Shown: positions 8,475 through 19,267 of the stretch, in pieces | Position numbering within the stretch: position 1 is the first letter of the stretch | Layout of the letters: each line of letters begins with the position of its first letter | Assembly: GCA_032595675.1 (NCBI GenBank) | Contig: JAVQMD010000001.1 | Location: 2,450,640 to 2,514,639 of the forward strand | DNA from: Candidatus Electrothrix rattekaaiensis | GTDB lineage: Bacteria; Desulfobacterota; Desulfobulbia; Desulfobulbales; Desulfobulbaceae | Direction of reading: 5' to 3' | Length of the DNA stretch: 64,000 nucleotides | Translations under genes and position numbers: made by a program | Notes under the pieces: model-generated | What the model was told of the DNA's origin: nothing | What the model saw: only the letters and a program-made list of their open reading frames with translations | The model's database searches: none

Positions 8475-9068
8475 ATGAACAAATCAAGCAATTTATTTCC
8501 CCTCTTTTCCCTCCTTGCCGGTGGAATCGTCCTCATCCTTCTTTCCGGTTGTGCCGAAACCCGCCAGGGACTTTGGAGCGATGTAACCGCCTTAAAGGAC
8601 GACCTCAAGAATGACCTGAAAGATGGTCTGAAGGTCTGGAGCAAAACAAACGGCTACAAGGGAATAAAATTTCCTTCCACTGACAAGGTGGTTCCCACCT
8701 TTCAGGACCGACAGGTTCCGGTAAGCTGCCGGGTCTTTGCCCATCTTCTTGTTCATATTCCTGAAGGCTCTACAGGAAAATCTCTTGCCCAGGCAATTGA
8801 AGCAGAAGCCATGACACGCGGGGCAGATATGCTGCTTCTCGGGGGAACCCGGCAGGCAAACGATAATCAAGGCCCTGCATTTTCCTATTACGGCCCGGCA
8901 CAACCCTATAAATGTCGGGACAACTGGAGCGGCTGGAAATTCGCTTATGAAGAGTGGGTCAGCCAAGGCGAGTGGGTTGCTATGGGTTATAACGAATGGG
9001 GCAATCCAGATGCTCATTTCAATTCTCCCCTGATCATACAGGCGGCCTTTCTGCGGTGTCCTAAGTAA
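8475..9068 (+). CDS. Putative lipoprotein, unknown function
   Basis: A 197-aa protein with signal peptide and lipobox LLSGC (Cys at about residue 26). The mature region starts with a short repeated DLKNDLKDGLK amphipathic helix, followed by a globular domain containing CRVFAHLLVHIPEG and a stretch with MTRGADMLLLGGTRQ, which resembles the small beta-alpha fold of lipoproteins that assemble at the outer membrane. The C-terminal part is rich in Trp and Tyr (WSGWKFAYEEWVSQGEWVAMG). No close family is recognised. It stands alone, downstream of the GC-rich repeat. Confidence 0.75.
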   Translation: MNKSSNLFPLFSLLAGGIVLILLSGCAETRQGLWSDVTALKDDLKNDLKDGLKVWSKTNGYKGIKFPSTDKVVPTFQDRQVPVSCRVFAHLLVHIPEGSTGKSLAQAIEAEAMTRGADMLLLGGTRQANDNQGPAFSYYGPAQPYKCRDNWSGWKFAYEEWVSQGEWVAMGYNEWGNPDAHFNSPLIIQAAFLRCPK

Positions 9069-9076
9069 AAAAAATA

Positions 9077-9235
9077 ATGCTAACAGATCAAATTGATACC
9101 CTTCATACCGGCTACCAAATTAAGGCGGGACATCCTGAAAAATCAAGCTATTGCGTAGACCTTCGCAAGCTGCTCATAGCGGGGCTTTTGCCGAATTTGG
9201 AGACCTCAGAATCCGAACTTTTTTCCCGGCTTTAA
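9077..9235 (+). CDS. Possible 52-aa small protein
   Basis: ATG at 9077 to TAA at 9235, starting MLTDQIDTLHTGYQIKAGHP and ending ESELFSRL. No clear ribosome site is visible (A-rich sequence precedes it) and no family is recognised. It would follow the lipoprotein gene by 8 bases. It may be a chance frame. Confidence 0.25.
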   Translation: MLTDQIDTLHTGYQIKAGHPEKSSYCVDLRKLLIAGLLPNLETSESELFSRL

Positions 9236-9281
9236 GCTGGTAGCCCTTTTTACTGATTGATCAGTGACACTGTCCGTGTCT

Positions 9282-11570
9282 TCATCCTGCGGGAACCATC
9301 CATTTAATCAAAGTAGAGAAAATCTCATCTTCATGAAGTGGTTTACCGATATGGTCATTCATACCGGCATCCATGCTTTTTTCAATATCATTTTTCATAA
9401 CATTGGCCGTCATGGCGATAACGGGCAGCTTCTTCAAATGCAACTGATGACGGATCTCCCGACAGGCGGTGTACCCGTCCATGACAGGCATCTGAATATC
9501 CATTAAGACACAATCAACAGATTTACTGTACAGAAAATCAAGAGCTTCTTTGCCGTTGCCTGCGTGAAAAACAACCATATTTTTACGACGGAGCAGGATA
9601 GTCGCCAGTTCAGAGTTAAAGGCATTATCCTCCACCAGTAGAATTTTTTTTCCGTCCAGTTTTTTCCCGTCCAGTCCGGGCACGTTGCCCGTAGAGATAG
9701 TTGCCCCAGAGAGTTCTCCAGGCACATCATGTTTTCCGGTCTCAAAATCCAACGTAAAATAAAAACAGGATCCTTTTCCAGGTTCACTCTCCACCATAAT
9801 ATCGCCACCCATCATATTGACCAGTTTTTTACTGATCGCTAAGCCTAGGCCGCTCCCCTCATATTGTCGGGTGACATCATTATCCAGCTGACTAAATGAT
9901 TGGAAGAGCCTAGTCTGTTCTTTCATGCTCATACCGATACCGGTATCTTGAATAGAAAAACAGAGTCTGGTTTTTCGCCCCTTTTGTCCGACAAACCGGA
10001 CGCTAATATCCACACGCCCCTCCTGTGTAAACTTAACAGCATTATTTCCAAGATTGACCAGCACCTGGCCGAGACGCAGGGGATCGCCGCGAAGGATTTG
10101 CGGAACCTCTTCGGACTGGACAATATGCAAAGCCAGCCCCTTGTCTTCCGCCTTGGTTCGGATGATGTCCGAGAGCTGGTTCAGCACGCCCTGTAAACGA
10201 AAATCAACTGTTTCCAGTTTCATCTTCCCCGCTTCTATCCTGGAAAAATCAAGAATATCATTGATGATACCAAGTAATAAATTGGAAGATGTATGCACTT
10301 TGGAAATCAGATTATCCTGTTCCGGGGTCAGGTCGGTCTCAAGGGCAAGTTGCGACATGCCGATAATGGTATTCATCGGGGTCCGAATCTCATGGCTCAT
10401 ATTCGCCAAAAAGACTGATTTGGCCTGTGTTGCCGACTCGGCAACCTCTTTGGCCTTGAGCAGCTCCAGAGCCTTGCGCTGTTCCCGCTCAACCGTTTTT
10501 CGGTCCGTGACATCAAGCCTGAGTTCGAGTTTTCCAGGTGTTCCGTCCTCTAATGTTATCGGGGTGGCGACAACGTCAAAAAACTGTTCCTTAAAAGTTA
10601 ATTCATAGCGCACCGTCTCTTTTTGATCCGCCACCTGCTCTAAATAACATACAGGACAGGGGGTGTCACGAGCATGAACGGATTGATAGCAGACAGCATC
10701 GGAGGCACAGGTGAACCAGTTGACCATCGTCTTATTCGCGTAACGAATCCGATATGTTTTATCAATAATATACAGGCCCACGCCGACCTTGTCCATGGTG
10801 TCCAGGATAGTGCTTTTCTGCTGTTCGCTTTGGACCAGCGAGCCGATGGTTTTTCTGACAATGCGGTACATGACAAGAATAATCGCAACCCCGGCAAGCC
10901 AGATGGCAAAAAAAGCACACCACAGTTTATTGAAATTATCGCGAAACAAGGCAAAATGCTCTGCCAGAGGGACAATGATGCTTATCCCCCCTCTGATGCC
11001 GCCGACCTTGCTGTTCTCCCCATTATGACATCGTAAACAGGTCTTTTTCAGCCGGACAGGCCGCATAAAGTGAAGAAAAAATGTATCGTTACTTTCGGAA
11101 AGCTCTATATACTCCTCACTGCCCGACTCAAAAGAACGAAGTGCCTTTGCCTCCCAGTCTGTCGGCTTATTATCCGGGTGCTTGGGTTTAAGACTTGTCA
11201 ATCGCCCCTGAATTGTTGTGCCGCCGCCCTGCCCGGTCTCATAAATCTGCCTGAATATATATGCGGGATTAATCAGGGTATACTCCTGGCCGCCGATGTT
11301 TACATCCCGCTGTTCAATGTTCGGAGAGGGATTCGGTTCTGTTTCCTCCGAGACCGGTACATAGGCTCCTCCGTGAAAGACTGTCCATGCTCGATACAGC
11401 ATGTCTTTTTCCCAGAACATCCTGGCATTATTTTCAGCCAATAAAAGAGTTGTCTTTTTCATATGCCATTTGTTCCAATACAGCAAAACAACAAGCAACA
11501 GGGTCCAGCCGATAAGCAACATCGTCAGCACTCTGACAAATGTTCTCTTTTCAATATCAAATATCTGCAT
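9282..11570 (-). CDS. Hybrid sensor histidine kinase with haem-binding (Tll0287/DUF3365-like) sensor domain, paralogue 1
   Basis: A 762-aa membrane kinase. TM1 is at about residues 12-31, followed by a periplasmic domain of the DUF3365/Tll0287 type ending in TCLRCH (C178, C181, H182), a c-type haem attachment motif, then [13 protein letters not shown] and TM2 at about 215-236. A PAS-like region (about 252-358) contains CPVC. The kinase core follows, with the H-box [10 protein letters not shown] (H393), N-, G1- and G2-type motifs ([27 protein letters not shown]), and a C-terminal receiver domain with the phospho-acceptor D691 in [11 protein letters not shown]. It probably senses redox state or a gas through haem. 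A close paralogue lies 510 bases upstream on the same strand. No output regulator is adjacent. Confidence 0.9.
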   Translation of the reverse strand: MQIFDIEKRTFVRVLTMLLIGWTLLLVVLLYWNKWHMKKTTLLLAENNARMFWEKDMLYRAWTVFHGGAYVPVSEETEPNPSPNIEQRDVNIGGQEYTLINPAYIFRQIYETGQGGGTTIQGRLTSLKPKHPDNKPTDWEAKALRSFESGSEEYIELSESNDTFFLHFMRPVRLKKTCLRCHNGENSKVGGIRGGISIIVPLAEHFALFRDNFNKLWCAFFAIWLAGVAIILVMYRIVRKTIGSLVQSEQQKSTILDTMDKVGVGLYIIDKTYRIRYANKTMVNWFTCASDAVCYQSVHARDTPCPVCYLEQVADQKETVRYELTFKEQFFDVVATPITLEDGTPGKLELRLDVTDRKTVEREQRKALELLKAKEVAESATQAKSVFLANMSHEIRTPMNTIIGMSQLALETDLTPEQDNLISKVHTSSNLLLGIINDILDFSRIEAGKMKLETVDFRLQGVLNQLSDIIRTKAEDKGLALHIVQSEEVPQILRGDPLRLGQVLVNLGNNAVKFTQEGRVDISVRFVGQKGRKTRLCFSIQDTGIGMSMKEQTRLFQSFSQLDNDVTRQYEGSGLGLAISKKLVNMMGGDIMVESEPGKGSCFYFTLDFETGKHDVPGELSGATISTGNVPGLDGKKLDGKKILLVEDNAFNSELATILLRRKNMVVFHAGNGKEALDFLYSKSVDCVLMDIQMPVMDGYTACREIRHQLHLKKLPVIAMTANVMKNDIEKSMDAGMNDHIGKPLHEDEIFSTLIKWMVPAG

Positions 11571-12080
11571 AATATTTTTTTGCTTAGATCCCCTGCTCGC
11601 CCTGCATACATTTTCTCATACAATTCGGATATAACTTCTTTGAGACTTCTTTGAAATATGCGTCCATATCGCCTTGAGAAAAGGATGAAGAAAAAAGATG
11701 TAACAAGACGGCTGAGGAAAGAATGTCGGAAATACGGCCAAAGCTATTTAATAACAATTACTATACAAGCAATTATTGTGCCCGATAAAAATATTCGCAA
11801 AATACCCCAAATATTACAACAGATCGTCCTTGTACCACATCAGGATGTCAGAAGGAATATTCTCTTTCCGTCCGCCTGACGAATTTCTCTTGGTAAAGAT
11901 CTAGAAAACATGCAACAGGATCACGGGTATTTTTTACACGAACAAACAGAGCAAAATAATTGTTTTTTTGTTTCATTCCAACGACAAACAAACAAAAGCT
12001 ATCTTCTCTGCATAAGGGGGCAGTATGCCACTAATTTACTCACCCGTACAACATCATCATGTACATAAGCTGGGTATCTC
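11571..12080. other. Intergenic stretch between the two kinase genes
   Basis: No convincing gene, RNA or strong repeat is seen in these 510 bases. The AT-rich part (about 11740-11990) would hold the promoter of the 9282-11570 kinase. Confidence 0.5.
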
Positions 12081-14372
12081 TTAGAGAAGCCACCGCATCA
12101 GAATCCTGAAAACTTCCTCCTCGTTCAGGGGCTTGCCGATATGATCATTCATCCCGGCCTCCAGACTTTTTGCCACGTCACTTTCCATAACATTCGCTGT
12201 CATAGCGATAACAGGAAGTTTCCTGAATTTCGGCTGATCGCGGATTTCACGACAGGCGGTATAGCCGTCCATTACCGGCATCTGAATATCCATCAACACG
12301 CAATCAACCTCTTCGGACCCGAGGAAATCCAAGGCTTCTTTACCGTTCTCCGCATGGGAGACCACCAGCTTCTTTCTCTTGAGCAGGATTGTTGCCAACT
12401 CCCGATTAAAGGCATTATCTTCCACCAGAAGAATCTTTTTCCCTTCCAGAAGAGCAATATTGTCCACGTCGCCTTTGGTGTCCTCCGGCTCCTCTTTTGC
12501 CTCTGTTTTTCCCTGATCACCCGACTCAAACTGCAACGTAAAATGAAAACAGGATCCTTTCCTAGGTTCACTTTCCACCAGAATCTCACCTCCCATTTTT
12601 TCCACCAATCTCTGGCTGATAATGAGTCCCAGTCCGCTGCCGCCATATTTCCGAGTAATACTGCTGTCCGCCTGGGTAAAGGACTGGAAAAGCCGACTCA
12701 TCTGCTCATCATTCATGCCGATTCCTGTATCAGTAACAGAAAAATGGAGGAGCAGTGAATTTTCCTTCTTCTCCTTGTCTTTCTTGTCTTCCTTGCCTTC
12801 CGGCAGCTCGACAGGCTCCACCCTGATATCAACCCTGCCCCGTGATGTGAATTTAACAGCATTATTCCCGAGGTTGATTAATACCTGACCCAGTCGCAAG
12901 GGGTCACCGCAAAGGACATCGGGTATTGTCTCGTCTCTCTCGATAGTCAGCAGAACCCCTTTTTCTTCGGCTTTAATTCGTATCAATGTCTCAAGATGTT
13001 CCAACACCTCCTGCAAACGAAAATCAACCATTTCCAGCTGTATATTATCTGCTTCTATCTTAGAAAAATCCAGAATATCATTGATAATACCAAGCAGAGA
13101 CAACGAGGAGACATATACCTTTGAGACGAGATTATACTGTTCCCTGTTCAGCCCGGTTTCCAAAGCGAGTTTTGACATGCCGATAATCGCATTCATGGGG
13201 GTGCGTATCTCGTGGCTCATATTGGCTAGAAACATGGATTTAGCAACGCTTGCCGATTCAGCGGATTCCTTTGCCCTGAGCAATTCAGCCGTCTTCCGCT
13301 GTTCGTCCTCAACCGTCTTTTGATCGGTCACATCAAGCCGGAGTTCCAATTTTGCCAGAATTCCGTCCTCCAGAGTCACAGGGGCGGAAACAACATCAAA
13401 GATCCGATCCTGAGAGGTGAACTCATAGCGAACAGTGCTGTTCTGTTCAAAAACCTGCTCCGGTGAACAATGAAAAAAGAGTGCATCTTGTTTGACGGTA
13501 TCTGTTGCGGAACCGAACCATTTTTCCATTGTTGTATTGGCATAACGGACCCGAAAATTTTTATCGACAATATGCAGCCCTATCCCGACACTGTCGATAT
13601 TGTTCAGAATGGTTGTTTTCTGCTGCTCACTCCGTTTGAGGTTATGTATATTTTTTTGAATCGTGCTGTTCATAATACAGATAATACCGATACCGGCAGA
13701 CCAGATTGCCAGAAATGCCATCCAAAGTTTATGGATATTCTCATAATGCTGTTCAAAATAATTATCCATCGGCACAACAATCCCTATTCCGCCGACAACG
13801 CTGCCCAGACTGGCTGTTCTCTCGTAATGGCAGACCAAACAGGCCTTTTCAGCCTTTAGCGGGCGCATAAAACGGACAGCGGTATGACCGTCACTCTGCA
13901 CAAGATCAAAGTATTCTTCCGCCCCGTGCTCAAACGACAACAGGGCCTTTTTCTCCCAAGGGCCGGGTTTATTTTCAGGCCCTTTGGGATGTAAGGCAGT
14001 AATGCGCCCTTGTATCGCGGTAATCTTCGCTCCCATCTCAGCCACCTGTCTGAACATATACGCGGGATTCATTAAGGTGTATTGCCGTCCCCCGATCATC
14101 ACGTCACGATTCGGGACATCAAGATAGGGATTAGGCCGGGTCTGTTCCGTAACCGGCACATAGACTCCGCCGTGGGCAACACTCCATGCTCGATACAGCA
14201 TGTCTTTCTGGAGAAAGATTCTCGCATTGCTTTCCGCCAAAGCCAGAGCTGCTTGTTTCATATGGCGCATATTCCACCAGAGCAGGACGGCCAGCAGCAA
14301 CGTCCATCCTATGATTAAAAAAAACAATGTCTTGTTAAGAACAGAACCTTTTGTTATAGATTTTATCCGCAT
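12081..14372 (-). CDS. Hybrid sensor histidine kinase with haem-binding sensor domain, paralogue 2
   Basis: A 763-aa paralogue of the downstream kinase with the same order: TM1 (about 14-34), DUF3365-like periplasmic domain ending in KACLVCH (C178, C181, H182, the same positions), TM2 (about 215-235), PAS region, H-box [10 protein letters not shown], ATPase domain ([27 protein letters not shown]) and receiver domain with D695 in [11 protein letters not shown]. It differs by a charged Lys/Glu insert in the ATPase domain ([12 protein letters not shown]) and a longer linker before the receiver ([14 protein letters not shown]). The PAS region lacks the CPVC pair of paralogue 1. The two kinases probably arose by local duplication and may read the same kind of redox signal with different tuning. 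Confidence 0.9.
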   Translation of the reverse strand: MRIKSITKGSVLNKTLFFLIIGWTLLLAVLLWWNMRHMKQAALALAESNARIFLQKDMLYRAWSVAHGGVYVPVTEQTRPNPYLDVPNRDVMIGGRQYTLMNPAYMFRQVAEMGAKITAIQGRITALHPKGPENKPGPWEKKALLSFEHGAEEYFDLVQSDGHTAVRFMRPLKAEKACLVCHYERTASLGSVVGGIGIVVPMDNYFEQHYENIHKLWMAFLAIWSAGIGIICIMNSTIQKNIHNLKRSEQQKTTILNNIDSVGIGLHIVDKNFRVRYANTTMEKWFGSATDTVKQDALFFHCSPEQVFEQNSTVRYEFTSQDRIFDVVSAPVTLEDGILAKLELRLDVTDQKTVEDEQRKTAELLRAKESAESASVAKSMFLANMSHEIRTPMNAIIGMSKLALETGLNREQYNLVSKVYVSSLSLLGIINDILDFSKIEADNIQLEMVDFRLQEVLEHLETLIRIKAEEKGVLLTIERDETIPDVLCGDPLRLGQVLINLGNNAVKFTSRGRVDIRVEPVELPEGKEDKKDKEKKENSLLLHFSVTDTGIGMNDEQMSRLFQSFTQADSSITRKYGGSGLGLIISQRLVEKMGGEILVESEPRKGSCFHFTLQFESGDQGKTEAKEEPEDTKGDVDNIALLEGKKILLVEDNAFNRELATILLKRKKLVVSHAENGKEALDFLGSEEVDCVLMDIQMPVMDGYTACREIRDQPKFRKLPVIAMTANVMESDVAKSLEAGMNDHIGKPLNEEEVFRILMRWLL

Positions 14373-15056
14373 AGCTTATTGTTGCTGTTGAAAGATTTTT
14401 ATCGCATGATTCTCGAAAAATACGGAATCCGGCAGAAACAGGATTAGGTAATTGTCTATATTAATGGGCATTCCCACATAAAGACAGAAGAAAATGCCGA
14501 GAAACGCAGAGAGGGGAAGAGGAAATGAGAAGAGCTGTGCGGTATCGCAACGAAACCTGCGTTCGGGCTGATTTCCTGCGCACGATGGCGGGAGGGTATC
14601 ATAGAGGTATGTCCTCGGGACTTACCTAGGTATGTCTCCGGGACTTACCTATATGGTACTGAGAGACTTACCTAGGTATGAGGGAGGGAGATACCTAGTT
14701 AGGAAGGAGGCTCATAAGTAGTTATCTCTCTCCTTCATACCTAGGCAGTTTAGAATCTCACAAACGTTATTGACTTTATCTCATAAGCACTGTCGAGATT
14801 ATCTCATACGTGCGTGTGAGATGAAGTCACACGAGCGTGTGAGATTGGGTCGAACGTGTTGTTGAGGAAAAGTTGAGCGGGTGGTGGAGGTGTTTTCGGG
14901 GGAGGGGTAAGAAGATAACAAAAAGCTCGCCTGCCCGCCGTCGCACCACAAAAAAATACCCCCGCCGCAACACTGCGACAGGGGCACGACATATCTTCAG
15001 TTGCCTTTTCCCTGACCAAGAGAAGACACCGGGAGTTAAACAGTCTTTTTCTTCGT
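14373..15056. other. Long intergenic region with a tandem array
   Basis: No gene is supported in these 684 bases. The main content is the 23-bp-period array at 14606-14858, with several internal inverted repeats. Confidence 0.6.
14606..14858. repeat. Degenerate 23-bp tandem repeat array (about 11 units)
   Basis: Cutting the sequence every 23 bases from 14606 gives aligned units. The first two differ at only two positions (GGTATGTC..CGGGACTTACCTA); units 3, 4 and 6 keep the ACCTA end, and units 10 and 11 share CGTGTGAGAT. The units are themselves near-palindromic (GGTAT...ATACC). Bases 14671-14691 and 14725-14745 form a 21-base inverted repeat with two G-T mismatches, and 14827-14842 is a perfect 7-base inverted repeat (TCACACG/CGTGTGA). 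Units 5 and 7-9 are weakly conserved. Function unknown. Confidence 0.65.
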
Positions 15057-15221
15057 CTAACCTGATACTATCCGCTTCGGCGGAAACGATACTTTCGGAT
15101 GCTTGCTCCTGCCCTCAGCTTCCTTGAACGCCTTATAAATAGCATCCAGATTATAATTATATTTCGCTGCATGGGCTTCCCGACGCCTTCGAATCTCAGC
15201 TACTATTTCATCCTGTCGCAT
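15057..15221 (-). CDS. Small (54 aa) putative antitoxin partner of the PIN protein
   Basis: ATG at 15221, stop at 15057. The protein starts MRQDEIVAEIRRRREAHAAK and continues with YNYNLDAIYKAFKEAE, ending in SFPPKRIVSG. Short proteins with this pattern (an Arg-rich helix, Y/F-N-Y-D-L, then a VSFPPK-like tail) are recurrent neighbours of PIN-domain genes and are taken to be antitoxins. The preceding PIN gene stops two bases before this start (GGAGGATTAATATG), so the ribosome site lies inside the toxin's end and the genes are probably translationally coupled. The order is toxin first, antitoxin second. Confidence 0.7.
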   Translation of the reverse strand: MRQDEIVAEIRRRREAHAAKYNYNLDAIYKAFKEAEGRSKHPKVSFPPKRIVSG

Positions 15222-15222
15222 A

Positions 15223-15687
15223 TTAATCCTCCATCAATTCCTGTGGGGTACAGATAGTCGCCGGTTCAAAGCCGTTTTCACGACATATTCTTTCCACCTT
15301 CCAACGAACCGAGGCATTGGCGATGTGCTTAAAATTCCAAGTAAGCAGATAGTCTATACCGTTCAACGTCGCAATTGCGATATGCATGGCATCTTCAGCA
15401 GCCTTTTGCGGCAATGATCCCCCGGCGAGCAGCTGTTTTGAAAACATCAACGCTTCCTGAGAAAGTGTAAGCGATGGAATGCCTCTGAGTGCCTTCAGCC
15501 GCTTTTTCGCTGCATCGGGGTCACCTCCGCCAGCCTCTTCCTCAACAAGCGAAGAAATAAACACGTCAAAGGAGCCTTTTCGTTCCTTCCACCACTCATT
15601 TGTGCTTTGCTGATTCGCAGCAACAATCAGGTCACGGCTCGGTCGTGCCGTAAGATAGCTGACAACAACAGTTATAAAAGCGAATTG
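15223..15687 (-). pseudogene. PIN-domain toxin lacking its 5' end
   Basis: The readable frame runs from just after an in-frame TGA (15688-15690) to the stop at 15223 and encodes a PIN-type VapC-like RNase: TVVVSYLTARPSRDLIVAAN, then FDVFISSLVEEEA, and AAEDAMHIAIATLNGIDYLLTWNFKH with later acidic residues. The start of the fold, normally an L-D-T-S strand with the first catalytic Asp just before VVVSYL, is absent; the frame instead reads QFAFIT and has no ATG. A GTG at 15564 would remove 41 more residues. The gene has probably lost its first few codons and its activity, while the partner gene downstream stays intact. Confidence 0.7.
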
Positions 15688-15738
15688 TCAACAGAAGGTT
15701 GTATGAAATCAGAAGAGACGACACGATAAAAAAACCGG

Positions 15739-17628
15739 TTACAGCACCCCCATCTTCTTCAGATGCACCTGAAGCACGGAAACCGCTGCCGGCGTAACCC
15801 CGGAGATACGGGAAGCCTGCCCCAAGGAAAGCGGCCTGACTCGGTTGAGTTTTTCCACCACCTCATTGGAAAGGCCGGGCAGCCCCTTATACTGCATATC
15901 CTCGGGCAGTTGAGTTCGTTCCAGTTTTTTGAAACGATCAACCTGCTCCTGTTGCCGTTTAATATACCCGGCATACTTGACCTGCAATTCGATCTCCTCC
16001 TGACATTGCAGTTCCTCTGCGGAAAAGGAAAACTCCGGGGCCTGCTCTTCCACCAGAGGGGTCAGCTCTTTCAGGCGCAGTTCCGGTCGGCGCAGCAGCT
16101 CGGTCAGGGTCATGGCCTGGGTCAGAGGCGTACTGCTCAAGGCGGATAATCCCTCATTCACGGCAGGTACCGGTTTCAAGCGAATCGTATCCAACCGAGC
16201 ACACCCCTGCTCAATGGCCTCCTTTTTCACAAGAAATTCCTGATAGGTCTTTTCATCCACCAAGCCCAGCTGAAAGCCAATCTCCCGTAAACGCAGATCC
16301 GCATTATCCTCACGCAGCAGCAGCCGGTATTCCGCCCTAGAGGTAAAGAGACGATAGGGTTCCTTGGTGCCCAAGGTCACCAGATCATCAATCAGCACGC
16401 CTATATACGCCTGCGAGCGATCCAGAATCAGGGGAGTCTGCTCACGCACCAACCGAACCGCATTGATGGCTGCCATCAGGCCCTGAGCCGCTGCTTCCTC
16501 GTACCCTGATGTTCCGTTGATCTGCCCGGCATGAAAAAGGCCGCTGATCCGTTTGGTTTCCAAGGAGGGTTTGAGTTCCAGGGGATCAATATAATCATAT
16601 TCTATGGCATAACCGGGCCGGATAATCCGGGCATTTTCCAGCCCGACAATGGAGCGCACCATCTCCATCTGGGTGTGCAAAGGCAGGCTAGTGGGAATAC
16701 CGTTGGGATAGACCTCTACCGTGTCCAGGCCTTCCGGTTCCAGGAAAATCTGATGCCGTCCCTTTTCCGGGAAGCGCATCACCTTATCCTCAATAGACGG
16801 GCAGTAGCGGGCACCGATGCCTTCAATAATGCCCGAGTACATGGGCGACTGCCCGATTCCGTCCCGGATCACAGCATGGGTCTGCTCATTGGTATAGGTG
16901 ATATAACAGGGCAGCTGGGGCAGGTCCGGCTTTTTCTTCTGCGCATTGGCAAAGGAGAACAGGGCTGGCGGGTCATCACTGTACTGGGGTTCCAAGGAGG
17001 AATAATCAATGGTCTTGCCGTCCAGACGAGGGACCGTGCCGGTCTTCATCCTGCCGACCTCGAAACCGATTCCTCGGTACCATTCTGCAAGGCTGGTAGA
17101 CGCAGCATCCCCCATCCGGCCCGCAGGAAAATTTTTCAGCCCAATATGGATAAGACCGTTAAGAAAGGTGCCGGTCGCTACTACCACGGCCCGAACCGAG
17201 ATAATCTCGCCCAAGGAGGTACTAATACCGACCACCCGATCATCTTCTGTCAGGATTTCATCCACCACGGTCTGGCGAATTTCCAGATTCTCTTGCTGCT
17301 CCAGAACCGTTTTCATCCGCTGCTGATAGAGGCGGCGATCCGCCTGAGCACGGGAAGACCGGACAGCCGGTCCCTTACTGGTGTTCAAGCGGCGAAACTG
17401 AATACCGGTGGCATCAATATTTTTCGCCATTTCCCCGCCCAGGGCATCAATCTCCTTGACCAGATGGCCCTTGGCCAGTCCGCCCACAGCCGGATTACAG
17501 GACATGGCCCCGATGGTGTCCGCATTAATAATACAGACCAGGGTCTTACAGCCCATTCTGGCGGCAGCAAGGGCGGCTTCGCAGCCCGCATGTCCGGCTC
17601 CTATCACGGCGATATCAAAATCAGTCAT
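15739..17628 (-). CDS. mnmG: tRNA uridine-5-carboxymethylaminomethyl(34) synthesis enzyme MnmG (GidA)
   Basis: A 629-aa FAD-dependent enzyme that with MnmE modifies U34 of several tRNAs. The FAD-binding signature [19 protein letters not shown] is at the N-terminus, followed by [44 protein letters not shown] and [21 protein letters not shown]. The C-terminal helical domain ends [18 protein letters not shown]. The frame is open back to 17724, but ATG 17628 gives the normal start ([12 protein letters not shown]), and the upstream part overlaps the GC-rich repeat at 17670. It is divergent from trkH. mnmE is not in the window. Confidence 0.97.
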   Translation of the reverse strand: MTDFDIAVIGAGHAGCEAALAAARMGCKTLVCIINADTIGAMSCNPAVGGLAKGHLVKEIDALGGEMAKNIDATGIQFRRLNTSKGPAVRSSRAQADRRLYQQRMKTVLEQQENLEIRQTVVDEILTEDDRVVGISTSLGEIISVRAVVVATGTFLNGLIHIGLKNFPAGRMGDAASTSLAEWYRGIGFEVGRMKTGTVPRLDGKTIDYSSLEPQYSDDPPALFSFANAQKKKPDLPQLPCYITYTNEQTHAVIRDGIGQSPMYSGIIEGIGARYCPSIEDKVMRFPEKGRHQIFLEPEGLDTVEVYPNGIPTSLPLHTQMEMVRSIVGLENARIIRPGYAIEYDYIDPLELKPSLETKRISGLFHAGQINGTSGYEEAAAQGLMAAINAVRLVREQTPLILDRSQAYIGVLIDDLVTLGTKEPYRLFTSRAEYRLLLREDNADLRLREIGFQLGLVDEKTYQEFLVKKEAIEQGCARLDTIRLKPVPAVNEGLSALSSTPLTQAMTLTELLRRPELRLKELTPLVEEQAPEFSFSAEELQCQEEIELQVKYAGYIKRQQEQVDRFKKLERTQLPEDMQYKGLPGLSNEVVEKLNRVRPLSLGQASRISGVTPAAVSVLQVHLKKMGVL

Positions 17629-17669
17629 GGTTTTTTTTACAGGTATTATGTATAAAAAAGAGGAAATAA

Positions 17670-17706
17670 CCCCGCCCCGGAGGGGCTGGGTGTCAGGTGC
17701 CAAGCT
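17670..17706. repeat. GC-rich hairpin repeat, copy 2
   Basis: CCCCGCCCCGGAGGGGCTGG then GTGTCAGG; similar in composition and order to 8429-8470. It lies between the divergent mnmG and trkH. Confidence 0.5.
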
Positions 17707-17787
17707 CTCAGGGAACAGCAACATAACAGGTTCTCTCTAAAACTGAAAACCGAAATCCAATCTCCCCGCAGTTTGCGGTGAAAACTT

Positions 17788-19245
17788 ATGCATTTTCTCT
17801 CCATCATCCATATCATCGGCCTGCTGCTGACAGCAACCGGCAGCTCAATGCTTCTTCCCCTCTTTTGCGCGATGTATTACGGGGAATCGGATGTTACGGC
17901 CTTCCTTCTTGCAATCCTGATTAACGTCGGGATCGGACTTCCCGCTTGGTTTTTCACCAAAAAGCACACAGAGCTGAATATCCGTGACGGCATTATTATC
18001 GCGGTTGCGGGCTGGATTATCGTGTCTTCCGCATCCGGCCTGCCCTTTATGATCCACGGCTCCATCCCCTCTTTTACGGATGCCTTTTTTGAGATGATGT
18101 CCGGCTACACAACCACCGGAGCAACCATCCTCACTGACATCGAAGCATTACCCCACGGCCTGCTCTTCTGGCGGAGCGAAACCCATCTCCTGGGCGGCAT
18201 GGGCTTTCTCACCCTGATTATTCTGTTTATGCCCAAGGGGATGGGCGGCTTACGCCTGTTTCGGGCTGAATCCAGTCCGGGCCAATCCTTTACCGGCGAA
18301 AAATTCGCCGCACGGACCAAGGACACGATGGTTCGCCTCTGGACCGTCTACCTGGGACTCAATCTCCTCCAGGTCATCCTGCTGGCCGGTGGGGGCATGG
18401 AGCTGTTCGATGCGCTCTGCACGGCCTTCGGCACCCTGTCAACCTCCGGATATTCCCCCAAGAATACCAGCATCGGTTTTTATAATAACGCCTATTTTGA
18501 CTGGGTGATTATTTTCTTCATGTTTCTTGGCGGCACAAGCTTTGTCCTGCTCTATCACATGATGTACGGCGGCATCAAGGAAATTATCCGCAACACCGAG
18601 TTTAAATGGTATGCCATCCTGGTCGCCTTTTTCTGTCTTGCGGTTTCCCTTATCCTCTGGCTGCACGGCACCTATTCCGGCATCGTGGACTCTGTTCGCT
18701 ATGGCACTTTTCAGGTTATGTCCCTGCTTACCACCACCGGCTTCGGCACTGCCGATTATGAGAAATGGCCACAGGCAGCCCAGATGTTTCTCTATGTTTC
18801 CTGCCTGATCGGCGGCTGTGCAGGTTCTACAGCCAGCGGGATCAAGATCGTTCACTACGTCATTGTCTGTAAATTTATCTGGGGCACGGTCCGTAAATCC
18901 TTTTTCCACCCCATGTCCATTGTTTCCGTGCAATTAAACGGCAAACAGATCGATATTTCCATGATCAATATGGCGATCTGTTATTTTATCGTGAATATCT
19001 TTATCATCTTTATCGGCGGCTGTTTTATGACCTTGGTGGATGATATGGATTATGTCACGGCCATGAGCTCTGTGATCTCCGCCCTCATGACCATCGGTCC
19101 CGGCTTCGGAGAAATCGGGCCGTCCGAGAACTTTCACTTTATTTCCAATGTGGGCAAATGGTTCCTGTCCTGGAACATGATGGTAGGACGCCTGGAGCTT
19201 TTTTCCGCTTTGGTGATCTTTTATCCTTCGTTCTGGAAGAGGTAG
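17788..19245 (+). CDS. trkH: TrkH-type potassium uptake membrane protein
   Basis: A 485-aa polytopic membrane subunit of a Trk/Ktr K+ transporter with the fourfold M1-P-M2 repeat. The pore loops are visible: SGYTTTGATILTD, GTLSTSGYSP, SLLTTTGFGT and ALMTIGPGFGEIGP. The tail MMVGRLELFSALVIFYPSFWKR is the conserved C-terminal end. A TrkA/KtrA NAD-binding partner is not adjacent and must lie elsewhere. It is divergent from mnmG, with the GC-rich repeat between them. Confidence 0.95.
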   Translation: MHFLSIIHIIGLLLTATGSSMLLPLFCAMYYGESDVTAFLLAILINVGIGLPAWFFTKKHTELNIRDGIIIAVAGWIIVSSASGLPFMIHGSIPSFTDAFFEMMSGYTTTGATILTDIEALPHGLLFWRSETHLLGGMGFLTLIILFMPKGMGGLRLFRAESSPGQSFTGEKFAARTKDTMVRLWTVYLGLNLLQVILLAGGGMELFDALCTAFGTLSTSGYSPKNTSIGFYNNAYFDWVIIFFMFLGGTSFVLLYHMMYGGIKEIIRNTEFKWYAILVAFFCLAVSLILWLHGTYSGIVDSVRYGTFQVMSLLTTTGFGTADYEKWPQAAQMFLYVSCLIGGCAGSTASGIKIVHYVIVCKFIWGTVRKSFFHPMSIVSVQLNGKQIDISMINMAICYFIVNIFIIFIGGCFMTLVDDMDYVTAMSSVISALMTIGPGFGEIGPSENFHFISNVGKWFLSWNMMVGRLELFSALVIFYPSFWKR

Positions 19246-19267
19246 AAAAACAATCGTATCGGAATCT

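Noticed and set aside
14606-14858. CRISPR array
   Set aside because: The 23-base units are contiguous and degenerate, without spacers of unique sequence between conserved repeats, and no cas genes are near.
16531-17655. Long plus-strand frame of 374 codons
   Set aside because: It is antisense to mnmG, whose motifs are unambiguous; the antisense protein shows no family.
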